NCBI RefSeq assembly: GCF_036010665.1
Contig: NZ_CP108581.1
Coordinates: forward strand, 3,081,501 to 3,145,500
DNA from: Microbispora sp. NBC_01189
Lineage (GTDB): Bacteria; Actinomycetota; Actinomycetes; Streptosporangiales; Streptosporangiaceae
Direction: 5' to 3'
DNA length: 64,000 nt
The notes under the pieces are model-generated. The model worked only from the letters and a program-made list of their open reading frames with translations. It made no database searches and was not told the origin of the DNA. This document shows, in pieces, positions 1 through 7,087 of this stretch; positions within the stretch are counted from its first letter, which is position 1; every line of letters begins with the position of its first letter. The translations under genes were made by a program, and so were the position numbers.

Positions 1-546
1 GAACGGGTCGTCGCGATCGACCGCCACGCCGAACGACTGGCCATGGCCAGCCGCCACGTCGGCTGCGAGGTGGTCGACTACACGGCCACCGACGTCGTCT
101 CCGAACTCCGCGAGCGCACCGGCGGGCGGGGCCCGGACGTGTGCATCGAGGCCGTCGGCATGGAGGCGGACAGCACCGGCCTGCGGCGCGTGTACGACGG
201 GGTCAGGCAGCGGCTCCGCCTGGAGCAGGACCGCCCGGCCGCCGTACGGGAGGCGATCCACGCCTGCCGCACGGGCGGCTCGGTTTTCGTGCTCGGCGTC
301 TTCGCCGGGTTCGTGGACAGGTTTCCGCTCGGCGCGCTGATGAACAAGGGCCTCACGCTGCGGGGCGCGCAGCAGCACGGCCAGCGGTACATCCCGAAGC
401 TGCTCGAACTGATCGACCGGGGAGACCTCAAGCCGTCCCACCTCGCGACGCACACGATGACCCTCGATGAGGGGCCCAGGGGCTACGACCTGTTCAGGAA
501 CAGGAAGGACGGCTGCGTGCGGGCCGTGTTCCGCCCCTGGATCTGA
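1..546 (+). CDS. Zinc-dependent alcohol dehydrogenase, C-terminal part (runs in from the left)
   Basis: The reading frame is open from base 1 and ends in TGA at 544-546, so the true start lies left of the window. About 181 residues remain. They cover the second half of the NAD-binding Rossmann domain (DVCIEAVG segment) and the C-terminal part of the catalytic domain of a medium-chain dehydrogenase. The spacing and the segment GGSVFVLGVFAGFVDRFPLG followed by LRGAQQHGQRYIPKL resemble glutathione-independent formaldehyde dehydrogenase-like enzymes, which have an insertion between the Rossmann strands. The zinc ligands and the GxGxxG motif would lie upstream and cannot be checked. Substrate unknown. 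A strong hairpin follows the stop. Confidence 0.85.
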   Translation, partial: ERVVAIDRHAERLAMASRHVGCEVVDYTATDVVSELRERTGGRGPDVCIEAVGMEADSTGLRRVYDGVRQRLRLEQDRPAAVREAIHACRTGGSVFVLGVFAGFVDRFPLGALMNKGLTLRGAQQHGQRYIPKLLELIDRGDLKPSHLATHTMTLDEGPRGYDLFRNRKDGCVRAVFRPWI

Positions 547-587
547 GGCTCCGGACCTGAAGCCGGCGCGGGCAGGCGTGAGAGCGA

Positions 588-614
588 CCCGCCGTCCCGT
601 GACGGGACGGCGGG
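588..614. terminator. Bidirectional hairpin terminator
   Basis: The arms CCCGCCGTCCC (588-598) and GGGACGGCGGG (604-614) form a perfect 11-bp stem with a 5-nt loop. It lies between two convergent genes, the dehydrogenase (+) and a small gene (-). There is no U-run, as is usual in high-GC actinobacteria. Confidence 0.65.
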
Positions 615-623
615 CGCGCGATC

Positions 624-731
624 TCAGCGTACGGCTGGGGCGGCCAGCCGTTCCGCCTCCTGGTGCAGCGCCTCGATGAGGACGAACTCCAGCCGGAGCT
701 CCTCGTCCACGAGGCTGTCGAGGACGTCCAT
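624..731 (-). CDS. Small protein of 35 residues, unknown function
   Basis: An ATG at 731 is preceded by a perfect Shine-Dalgarno AAGGAGG at about 7 nt spacing; this is why I accept so short a frame. The product (MDVLDSLVDEELRLEFVLIE and 15 further residues) is acidic and amphipathic, probably one long helix with no membrane segment or cysteine. The stop TGA at 624-626 lies just inside the shared terminator. I recognise no family. It is divergent from the HelD-like gene, so it could be co-regulated with it or be an antitoxin-like or regulatory micro-protein; nothing in the sequence decides. A longer frame open to 860 lacks a good ribosome site. Confidence 0.5.
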   Translation of the reverse strand: MDVLDSLVDEELRLEFVLIEALHQEAERLAAPAVR

Positions 732-1017
732 CCGGGCCTCCTTGTTTCCAAGACGCCCCGCGGCGCGCGGTGGTTCACCGGGTGCCCGGACGAATCCGGG
801 ACGGGACGCAGGCGATTCCCCCGCTCGGAGGACGGCTACCCAGAACAGGCCCGGCCTCACTCACATCCGTCACAGAAATTGACACTCGTCTCAGCGGCAG
901 CCGAAAAGAAGAGGCGGAAAGCCGGAGACACGCGGGGAGACGGCCGATCGCGGCCTATGATGAGAGGTTCGGAGATATCTGAAGAACAGATGCCCTCAGG
1001 GGGAGTGTATCACAAGA

Positions 1018-3309
1018 ATGAGTGACCGTCAAACAGACGCCGCTCGCGCCGAGGCCCTGCGGTGTGAACAGGAGTACGTCTCCATGCTGTACGAACGCCT
1101 CGACGTCGCCCGCGACCGGGCGGGCCGCGGGATGCGCGACGTACTGGCCCGGGGCGCCTCGGGGAACAGACAGGCGCTCGTGGAGCGGGAGGTGACGGCG
1201 GCCGAGCACGCCCGCCGCCACGCGCGGTTGTCGGCCGTCGAACGCGGCCTCTGCTTCGGCCGCGTCGACGACGGCGAGGGCCAGACCCTCTACATCGGGC
1301 GCGCCGGGCTCCGCGACGACGACCACACGTCCGTGCTCGTGGACTGGCGGGCCCCGGCCGCACGCCCCTTCTACGTCGCCACCCCCGGCGACCCCGGGGG
1401 TCTCGTACGCCGCCGTCACCTGCACACCCGGGACCGCAGGGTCGTGGGGATCGACGACGAGGTCTTCGACCTCGACCGGATGGCCGACGCCGACCGCCGT
1501 ACGCTCGTCGGCGAGGCCGCCCTGCTCGCGGCGTTGCGGCGGGGGCGCACCGGACGCATGGGCGAGGTCGTCGCGACGATCCAGCGGGAGCAGGACCGGG
1601 TGATCCGTTCGGGCCTCGCGGGGGCGCTGGTCGTGCAGGGCGGGCCGGGCACCGGCAAGACCGTCGCCGCGCTGCACCGCGCGGCGTACCTGCTCTACAC
1701 GCACCGTGACACGCTGGAACGGCGCGGCATCCTCGTCGTCGCGCCCAACGCGACCTTCTCCCGGTACATCGGCCAGGTGCTCCCGGCGCTGGGCGAGACC
1801 CAGGTGGTGCTCACCAGCCTGGGCGGGCTCCACCCCGGGGTACGGGCCGAGGCCGAGGACGGGCCGGCCACCGCCGTCGTGAAGGGCGATCCGCGCATGG
1901 CCCGGGTGATCGAGGAGGCCGTACGGGACCGTGAGCGTGTGCCGGAGGGCGACCTGGAGGTGCGGATCCCCGTCCGCACGTCCCTGCGCGGCGGCGTGGA
2001 GGTGGTGGTCGACGAGATGACACTGCGGGTGGATCACGCCACCTGCCTGCGGGCCCAGGACCACGCGCGCGGCCTGCGGCGGCCGCACAACATCGCCCGC
2101 TGGGCCTTCGTCCGCCGGATCCTGCCGGCGCTGGCACGCGACGAGGCCGAACGGCTCGACCGGCCGCTGGAGGACGGAGACCTGCGGTACGCCGCCACGG
2201 CCCTGTGGGAGCACCGGCCGGTGCGAGACGCGCTCGACGCCCTGTGGCCGGAGATCACCCCGGAGCGGCTCGTCCGCGAGCTGCTCTCCGACGAGGAGCG
2301 GCTGCGCGCCGCCGCCGGGCCGCACCTGACCGAGGACGAGCGGGCGGCGCTGCTGCGGCCACGGGAGGCGCCGTGGACCATCGGCGACGTGCCGCTGCTC
2401 GACGAGGCCGCCGAATTGCTCGGCGAGCACGACCACGGGGCGGGGGCGAGACGGCGCCGCGCGGAGGAGGAGCGGCGCGAGGAGGAGCTGTACGCCAGGG
2501 AGGTCCTGACGATCACCGACGCCGCCTCGGCGCTGGACGCCGCCTCGCTGGCCGGCCGCAACCGCGACGACGGGCCGTACGTCACAACCGCCGACCGGGC
2601 CGCGCGCGACCGCACCTGGGCGTACGGGCACGTGATCGTGGACGAGGCGCAGGAGCTGTCGGCGATGGCGTGGCGGACGGTGATGCGGCGGGTCCCGGCC
2701 CGCTCCCTGACGGTCGTGGGCGACATCGCGCAGACCGGAGCGGCCGCCGGCGCCCGGTCCTGGGGCGAGATGCTCGATCCGTACGTGGCGGGGCGCTGGC
2801 GGGAGGAGCGCCTGCTGGTCAACTACCGGACCCCGGCGGAGATCATGGACGTGGCGGCGGACGTGCTGCGGGCGGTGGAGCCCGGGCAGGAGCCGCCCGA
2901 GTCGGTCAGGCACGGCGGCGCCCGTCCCCGCGCCGTGCCGGCCGCCGGGACCGATCTGCGGCGGCTGGTGGACGCGGAGCTGCGTCAGATCGGGGAGGGG
3001 CGGGTGGGCGTCGTCACGCCGGACGCCCGGCACGCCGAGGTCGCCGCGCTGTTTCCCGAGGCCGTCGATCCGCTGGACAGCCGGGTGGCCGTCCTGACCG
3101 TGCGCCGCTCCAAGGGCCTGGAGTTCGACGCCGTGGTCGTGGTCGACCCCGAGGGCATCCTGCGGCAGTCACCGAAGGGGGGTCAGGATCTGTACGTCGC
3201 GACCACGCGGGCGACGCGGCGGCTGACCGTGGTCCACGAGGGCACGCTGCCCGCCATGCTGCGCCGCCTCGAGCACCCCGCGCCGCTCGGGCACGCCGGG
3301 CCGCCCTGA
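1018..3309 (+). CDS. helR: HelD/HelR-type RNA polymerase-recycling ATPase (UvrD/Rep-like helicase fold)
   Basis: 763 residues, superfamily 1 helicase fold. The N-terminal coiled arm (about 1-70) and the following domain match HelD proteins, which push into RNA polymerase channels and release stalled enzyme rather than unwinding DNA. Walker A GGPGTGKT lies near residue 207, Walker B/motif II VIVDEAQEL near 540, and motifs V/VI (RSKGLEFDAV, YVATTRATRR) near the C-terminus. In the known actinobacterial relatives HelR frees RNA polymerase from rifampicin and gives low-level resistance; that role is inference here. A GGGGGAG ribosome site lies 12 nt before the ATG, rather far. I saw no rifamycin-associated element upstream. 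TATGAT at 956-961 is a possible -10. The gene symbol is tentative. Confidence 0.85.
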   Translation: MSDRQTDAARAEALRCEQEYVSMLYERLDVARDRAGRGMRDVLARGASGNRQALVEREVTAAEHARRHARLSAVERGLCFGRVDDGEGQTLYIGRAGLRDDDHTSVLVDWRAPAARPFYVATPGDPGGLVRRRHLHTRDRRVVGIDDEVFDLDRMADADRRTLVGEAALLAALRRGRTGRMGEVVATIQREQDRVIRSGLAGALVVQGGPGTGKTVAALHRAAYLLYTHRDTLERRGILVVAPNATFSRYIGQVLPALGETQVVLTSLGGLHPGVRAEAEDGPATAVVKGDPRMARVIEEAVRDRERVPEGDLEVRIPVRTSLRGGVEVVVDEMTLRVDHATCLRAQDHARGLRRPHNIARWAFVRRILPALARDEAERLDRPLEDGDLRYAATALWEHRPVRDALDALWPEITPERLVRELLSDEERLRAAAGPHLTEDERAALLRPREAPWTIGDVPLLDEAAELLGEHDHGAGARRRRAEEERREEELYAREVLTITDAASALDAASLAGRNRDDGPYVTTADRAARDRTWAYGHVIVDEAQELSAMAWRTVMRRVPARSLTVVGDIAQTGAAAGARSWGEMLDPYVAGRWREERLLVNYRTPAEIMDVAADVLRAVEPGQEPPESVRHGGARPRAVPAAGTDLRRLVDAELRQIGEGRVGVVTPDARHAEVAALFPEAVDPLDSRVAVLTVRRSKGLEFDAVVVVDPEGILRQSPKGGQDLYVATTRATRRLTVVHEGTLPAMLRRLEHPAPLGHAGPP

Positions 3310-3407
3310 GACCGGGCCGCCTCCCGGCCGCCCTCGAAGCCCGCCGGGCCGCCACCGGCGACGGCAGCGGCCCGCGCGGGGCTTAGGACCGGGCACCGGA
3401 CACGCGA

Positions 3408-3434
3408 ACGGCCGGCGTGGGGGACGCCGGCCGT
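3408..3434. terminator. Bidirectional hairpin terminator
   Basis: ACGGCCGGCGT (3408-3418) and ACGCCGGCCGT (3424-3434) form an 11-bp stem with a GGGGG loop. It sits between the convergent HelD-like gene and the DUF5324-like gene, and no gene lies in the 198 bp around it. Confidence 0.7.
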
Positions 3435-3507
3435 ATCGAGTGGCCCAGCCCGGCCCGTTACGCGACGCTCGACGCGTACCCGGGCGGGCCGTGAGCGGCT
3501 ACCGGTG

Positions 3508-4008
3508 TCAGGACATCTTTCCCGAGATCTCGTCGGCGGCCTTGTCGGCCTTCTCCCCGACCTCCTCGGCCTTGTCCCCGACCCACCGGCCGGCGTCGGC
3601 ACCGGTGTGCCGCACGCTGTCCCGCATCGTCTCGGCCCACTTCTGGGCGTTGTTGCGGTACATCGCCACCCCGGCCGCGCCGATCGCGACACCGCTGAGC
3701 AGTGCGACGACGGGCCAGCGCCGCCGGGTCCGCCGGGTGCCGGTCGACACGTCGATCCGGCGGGCCAACTCGCTCAGGAACGCGCTGACGATCGGAGCGA
3801 TCTGCTCCTCGACCGACTGCGCCGCCTGGTCGAGCTTCGGCGCCGCCCAGACTCTGGCGTCCTCGATCCGGTGCGTGGCGACATCCCTGGCGTTCTCCGC
3901 CATCGGACTCACCCGGCCGCCGGCCTTCATCGCCTGGTCTCTCACCCTGTTCAGCCACGTCTGCGGGATGATCACTTCGGCACGGCGCTTTCTCATTGAC
4001 AGGGACAC
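3508..4008 (-). CDS. DUF5324-like single-pass membrane protein
   Basis: 166 residues. I place the start at the GTG at 4008 because GGGGAGG lies 6-7 nt before it; the ATG at 3996, four codons in, has no ribosome site. The N-terminal half is basic (RKRRAEV) and helical, then one hydrophobic segment (about 99-118), then a charged C-terminal helix rich in K, A, D and E. This layout resembles DUF5324/YtxH-like proteins that sit beside the cyclophilin gene in streptomycetes. Function unknown; probably a membrane-anchored coiled-coil protein with a cytoplasmic face. It is divergent from the cyclophilin gene, with a 141-bp shared promoter region. Confidence 0.75.
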   Translation of the reverse strand: MSLSMRKRRAEVIIPQTWLNRVRDQAMKAGGRVSPMAENARDVATHRIEDARVWAAPKLDQAAQSVEEQIAPIVSAFLSELARRIDVSTGTRRTRRRWPVVALLSGVAIGAAGVAMYRNNAQKWAETMRDSVRHTGADAGRWVGDKAEEVGEKADKAADEISGKMS

Positions 4009-4149
4009 GATCAACCTCCCCAATCGACAGGGGCCCCGGACCGTCCTCTTCCCGGATGGTCGGGGCTCAATCACGAACGGTGCTTGAAGGCATGCTCGAT
4101 ACCCTGTGATCCGGACAACTAACACGAGCAACCTAAGGGGGCGGCCCTC

Positions 4150-4680
4150 GTGGCTGACAACCTCATCGCGAACCTGCGCACGAACCACGGCACGATCCGG
4201 GTCCGGCTCTTCCCCAACAAGGCGCCGAAGACGGTGCGCAACTTCGTCGAACTCGCCGAGGGCACCCGTGAGTGGACCCACCCCGAGACCGGCGAGAAGA
4301 CGACCGCCAAGCTGTACGACGGCACCGTCTTCCACCGGGTGATCAACGGCTTCATGATCCAGGGCGGCGACCCGCTCGGGCAGGGCGTCGGCGGCCCGGG
4401 ATACAGCTTCGACGACGAGATCCACCCGGAGAACCAGTTCAACCGGCCCTACCTGCTCGCCATGGCGAACGCCGGAAAGCGCTTCGGCAAGGGCACCAAC
4501 GGGTCCCAGTTCTTCATCACCGTCTCGCCGACGCCGCACCTCAACCAGGGTCACACGATCTTCGGCGAGGTGATCGAGGGCACCGAGGTGGTCGACGCGA
4601 TCGCCAAGGCCCCCACGGCCCGGGGCGACCGGCCCGTCGACGACGTGGTCCTCGAAGAGGTCACCATCGAGCGGTCCTGA
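4150..4680 (+). CDS. ppiA: Peptidyl-prolyl cis-trans isomerase, cyclophilin type
   Basis: 176 residues, a complete single-domain cyclophilin. It catalyses cis-trans isomerisation of proline peptide bonds and acts in the cytoplasm (no signal peptide). The catalytic signature FHRVINGFMIQGGD is intact and contains the key arginine. The downstream NGSQFFIT segment and the conserved histidine in LNQGHTIFGEV are present. The GTG start at 4150 has a TAAGGGGG ribosome site 8 nt upstream. The neighbouring rhomboid and CrgA genes give the same order as near oriC in mycobacteria. A degenerate 16-bp tandem repeat and a strong terminator follow the stop. Confidence 0.95.
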   Translation: MADNLIANLRTNHGTIRVRLFPNKAPKTVRNFVELAEGTREWTHPETGEKTTAKLYDGTVFHRVINGFMIQGGDPLGQGVGGPGYSFDDEIHPENQFNRPYLLAMANAGKRFGKGTNGSQFFITVSPTPHLNQGHTIFGEVIEGTEVVDAIAKAPTARGDRPVDDVVLEEVTIERS

Positions 4681-4702
4681 CGCCTCCGGGCACCGCGCCC
4701 GG

Positions 4703-4764
4703 CGATCACAGCGCCTGTCGATCACAGCGCCTGTCGATCACGGTGCCCGGCGATCACAGCGCCC
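4703..4764. repeat. 16-bp tandem repeat, four copies, between ppiA and the rhomboid gene
   Basis: The unit CGATCACAGCGCCTGT occurs at 4703 and 4719 exactly, then diverged at 4735 (CGATCACGGTGCCCGG) and 4751. It is non-coding and runs straight into the terminator hairpin. It may be a slippage array in the 3' UTR; no protein-binding role is evident. Confidence 0.75.
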
Positions 4765-4791
4765 CGGCCGCGCGAACGCGCCGGCCGGGGC
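4761..4791 (+). terminator. Intrinsic terminator after ppiA
   Basis: GCCCCGGCCG (4761-4770) pairs with CGGCCGGGGC (4782-4791). The loop contains CGCG-AA-CGCG, which can extend the stem. It is followed by GTTTCC. It lies 80 nt after the ppiA stop and 67 nt before the rhomboid start. Confidence 0.8.
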
Positions 4792-4857
4792 GTTTCCGGC
4801 TTATAGGCTGGCGGTCGTGGATGTGCCCGCACCGGGACCCGCCCCAGGAAGGATTCC

Positions 4858-5724
4858 ATGACCTCCCAGCCTCCGCCGCCCCCGCAGCCGGGGGCGCACG
4901 CCGTACCCACCTGCTACCGGCACCCCGAGCGTGAGACCTACGTCCGCTGCCAGCGCTGCGCCCGCCCGATCTGCCCCGACTGCATGCGTGAGGCGGCGGT
5001 CGGCCACCAGTGCCCCGAATGCGTCCAGGGGGGCAACCGGGAGGTGCGGCAGGCGCGCACGACCTTCGGCGGGGCCGTCGTGGCCGCGCCCCGCGTCACC
5101 TGGGCGCTGCTCGCCCTCAACGTGCTCGCGTACGCGGCCGAGGTCGTGAACCAGGACGAGGTCATCCAGCGGTTCGCCATGTGGTCGCTGCGCGTCCACC
5201 TGGGCGAGTGGTGGCGCCTGATCACCGGCGCCTTCCTGCACTCGCCGCCGCCGTCGTTCTGGCACATCCTGTTCAACATGTGGGCGCTCTACGTCATCGG
5301 CCCCGAACTGGAGCGCAGGCTCGGCTCGGTCCGGTTCGCGGCGCTCTACCTGCTGTCGGCGCTCGGCGGCTCGGTCGCCATCTACCTGTTCGGCACCATG
5401 GCGGTCGGCGCGTCCGGCGCCATCTACGGCATGTTCGCCGCGTTGTTCGTGGTCTCCCGCAAACTCGGGTACGACGCCCGGGGCGTCCTGTGGCTGATCG
5501 GGATCAACGTGGTGCTCACGTTCGTCGTGCCCGGCATCAGCTGGCAGGGGCACCTCGGCGGGCTGGTGACCGGCGCCCTGGTCGCGGGGGGCTTCGCCTA
5601 CGCGCCCCGCGGCAACCGCGTCCTCGTCCAGGTCGGCGTCGCCGCGATCGTGCTGGTGGCGCTGGTCCTGCTCGTCATCGCGCTTCCGCCGTACGGATAT
5701 CCGCCCGAGGGCATCCGCACCTGA
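4858..5724 (+). CDS. Rhomboid-family intramembrane serine protease with N-terminal zinc-binding domain
   Basis: 288 residues. The N-terminal 60 residues hold a B-box-like zinc site (CYRHPE, CQRCARPICPDCM, HQCPEC), usual for actinobacterial rhomboids near oriC. Six to seven membrane segments follow. The catalytic serine is in GASG (about S186) and the histidine in WQGHLGGL (about H231); both dyad residues are intact, so it should be active. It cleaves substrate helices within the membrane; the substrate is unknown. The ATG start has AGGAAGGA upstream. It is convergent with crgA, and a large hairpin and DnaA-box-like sites lie between them. Confidence 0.92.
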   Translation: MTSQPPPPPQPGAHAVPTCYRHPERETYVRCQRCARPICPDCMREAAVGHQCPECVQGGNREVRQARTTFGGAVVAAPRVTWALLALNVLAYAAEVVNQDEVIQRFAMWSLRVHLGEWWRLITGAFLHSPPPSFWHILFNMWALYVIGPELERRLGSVRFAALYLLSALGGSVAIYLFGTMAVGASGAIYGMFAALFVVSRKLGYDARGVLWLIGINVVLTFVVPGISWQGHLGGLVTGALVAGGFAYAPRGNRVLVQVGVAAIVLVALVLLVIALPPYGYPPEGIRT

Positions 5725-5758
5725 GCCCGCCGCGCACCCGCTTGACCTGGCCTTTTGT

Positions 5759-5805
5759 GGCCCGGCCGGCCGGTCGCCCCGTAGAGGAGAGCGGCCGGCC
5801 GGGCC
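5759..5805. terminator. Large GC-rich inverted repeat after the rhomboid gene
   Basis: GGCCCGGCCGGCCG (5759-5772) pairs with CGGCCGGCCGGGCC (5792-5805), a 14-bp stem with a 19-nt loop. It is positioned as a terminator for the rhomboid gene. Confidence 0.7.
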
Positions 5806-5850
5806 TCGCCGTACGGAGGCGGGCCCGGCGGAGCGACCGCGCGTCGCACT

Positions 5851-5884
5851 TTACCCACAGCCTGTGGACAAAGACTGTGGAAAA
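5851..5884. promoter_or_regulatory. Cluster of three DnaA-box-like 9-mers
   Basis: TTACCCACA (5851-5859, + strand), TTGTCCACA (5863-5871, - strand, exact match to the actinobacterial consensus) and TTTTCCACA (5876-5884, - strand) lie within 34 bp between convergent genes. Each of the two imperfect boxes differs from TTGTCCACA or TTATCCACA by one or two bases. The first two boxes face each other and form a small palindrome. Confidence 0.6.
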
Positions 5885-5896
5885 AATCTCAAACGG

Positions 5897-6142
5897 CTAA
5901 CGCCACTTGGTGGACAGCACGACACCCAGGATGATGAGCCCGAACCCGATCAGCAGGTTCCAGTTGGCCAGCGCGGAGATACCCGGAACGGTCGGCGCGA
6001 TGTAGTAGACCGCGATCCAGACGATGCCGACGATCCAGCAGGCCACCATCAGGGGGGCGAGCCAGCGGGGGCTGACCTTCACCGTCTGCGTCTTCTGCGG
6101 CGGCGTGTAGACGGGCTTCTTGCGAATCTTCGACTTGGGCAC
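5897..6142 (-). CDS. crgA: Cell division protein CrgA
   Basis: 81 residues starting at a GTG (6142) with AGGAGA 7 nt upstream. The short basic N-terminus (PKSKIRKKPVYTPP) is followed by two membrane segments (about 29-48 and 60-78) and the conserved end STKWR. CrgA is an actinobacterial membrane protein of the septum that interacts with FtsZ/FtsQ/FtsI-type divisome proteins and affects timing of septation. Length and topology match the family exactly. It is monocistronic, between the DnaA-box cluster and the repeat array upstream of pabA. Confidence 0.95.
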   Translation of the reverse strand: MPKSKIRKKPVYTPPQKTQTVKVSPRWLAPLMVACWIVGIVWIAVYYIAPTVPGISALANWNLLIGFGLIILGVVLSTKWR

Positions 6143-6325
6143 GGGAGCGTCTCCTGGTGGGTACCCGCGCGGTCGTGCGGGCTGGTGTCAATAGCGTAGC
6201 CGCCGTGGCGGCGAAGTCCCGAGCAAGGATAGTCGGCGCGGACCCGCCGGGGCGATCCCCGTACGGTATTGCCTTAGGCTGAAAGTCCGATTTCGCCACA
6301 CCCGGGAACGCCGAACGAGCCGATG

Positions 6326-6422
6326 GCGCAGCGGGAAACACGGCGCGGCGGGAAACACAGCGCGGCGGGAATGCAGCGGGAAACACGGCGCAGCAAGGAA
6401 ACATGGTGCAGCGGGAAACACA
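6326..6422. repeat. Degenerate 17-bp tandem repeat overlapping the pabA start
   Basis: Six imperfect copies of GCGCAGCGGGAAACACG start at 6326, 6343, 6360 (cut short), 6373, 6388 and 6406. The last copies run into the 5' end of pabA and would encode part of its N-terminus if the ATG at 6403 is used. A period of 17 rules out a protein repeat; it is either a slippage array or a set of protein-binding sites. Confidence 0.75.
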
Positions 6423-7002
6423 GCCCAGGACGCCGAGGGTGCTGGTCGTCGACAACCACGACAGCTTCGTCCACACGATCGTGCAGTATCTGCGTGGTCT
6501 CGGCGCGGAGTGCGACGTGCGGCCGCGTGACCAGGTAGTGGTGGGCGACGCCGACGGTTTCGACGGCGTGCTCGTGTCGCCTGGCCCCGGCACGCCGGAG
6601 GAGGCCGGCGTGTCCGTCCCCCTCGTACGGCACTGCGCCGGGCGCGGCCTGCCGCTGCTGGGCGTCTGCCTCGGCCACCAGGCCATCGCCGTCGCGTACG
6701 GCGCGGTGGTGAGCCGCGCCCCCGAGCTGATGCACGGCAGGACCAGCCCGGTCCGGCACGACGGGCGGGGGGTCTTCGCGGAGATCCCCTCGCCGGTGAC
6801 GATGACGCGCTATCACTCGCTCGCCGTGGTCCCGGGGACCGTGCCGGACGCGCTGGAGGTCACCGCCACCACCCCCGACGGCGTCATCATGGGCCTGCGC
6901 CACCGTGCCGCCCCCGTCGAGGGCGTGCAGTTCCATCCCGAGTCGGTCGTGTCCGAACACGGCCACCGGCTGCTCGGAAACTGGCTGGCCCGGATCGTGT
7001 AA
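6403..7002 (+). CDS. pabA: Para-aminobenzoate/anthranilate synthase glutamine amidotransferase subunit
   Basis: 199 residues, class I glutamine amidotransferase. It hydrolyses glutamine and passes ammonia to the chorismate-binding subunit (PabB or TrpE, not in this window), for folate or tryptophan synthesis. The oxyanion loop SPGPGTPEEAG, nucleophile cysteine in LLGVCLGHQAI, and the His-Glu pair in QFHPES are all present. Start choice is uncertain: ATG 6403 has AAGGA only 4 nt upstream and a repeat-derived N-terminus. GTG 6439 (VLVVDNHDSF) has AGGA at 8 nt and begins at the conserved domain. Its place between crgA and pknB matches the mycobacterial trpG/pabA. Confidence 0.92.
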   Translation: MVQRETQPRTPRVLVVDNHDSFVHTIVQYLRGLGAECDVRPRDQVVVGDADGFDGVLVSPGPGTPEEAGVSVPLVRHCAGRGLPLLGVCLGHQAIAVAYGAVVSRAPELMHGRTSPVRHDGRGVFAEIPSPVTMTRYHSLAVVPGTVPDALEVTATTPDGVIMGLRHRAAPVEGVQFHPESVVSEHGHRLLGNWLARIV

Positions 7003-7034
7003 CGCTTTCCGCTCCTGCCACGACTACCAGAGTG

Positions 7035-7071
7035 AGGGCTTCCGCCATTGCCCCCGAGTGGCGGAAGCCCT
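7035..7071. terminator. Bidirectional terminator between pabA and pknB
   Basis: AGGGCTTCCGCCA (7035-7047) pairs with TGGCGGAAGCCCT (7059-7071): a perfect 13-bp stem and 11-nt loop between convergent genes. Confidence 0.85.
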
Positions 7072-7087
7072 TATCGCGTCTCCGGGC

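Noticed and set aside
955..3033. 692-codon open frame antisense to the HelD-like gene
   Set aside because: Composition (His, Arg, Pro, Gly runs) is that of an antisense shadow in high-GC DNA; the sense frame has complete helicase motifs.
5866..5900. crgA terminator
   Set aside because: The T-run comes before, not after, the hairpin when read from crgA; DnaA-box reading explains the sequence better.
6326..6422. CRISPR-like array
   Set aside because: Period of 17 with no spacers; a degenerate tandem repeat. No cas genes anywhere in the window.
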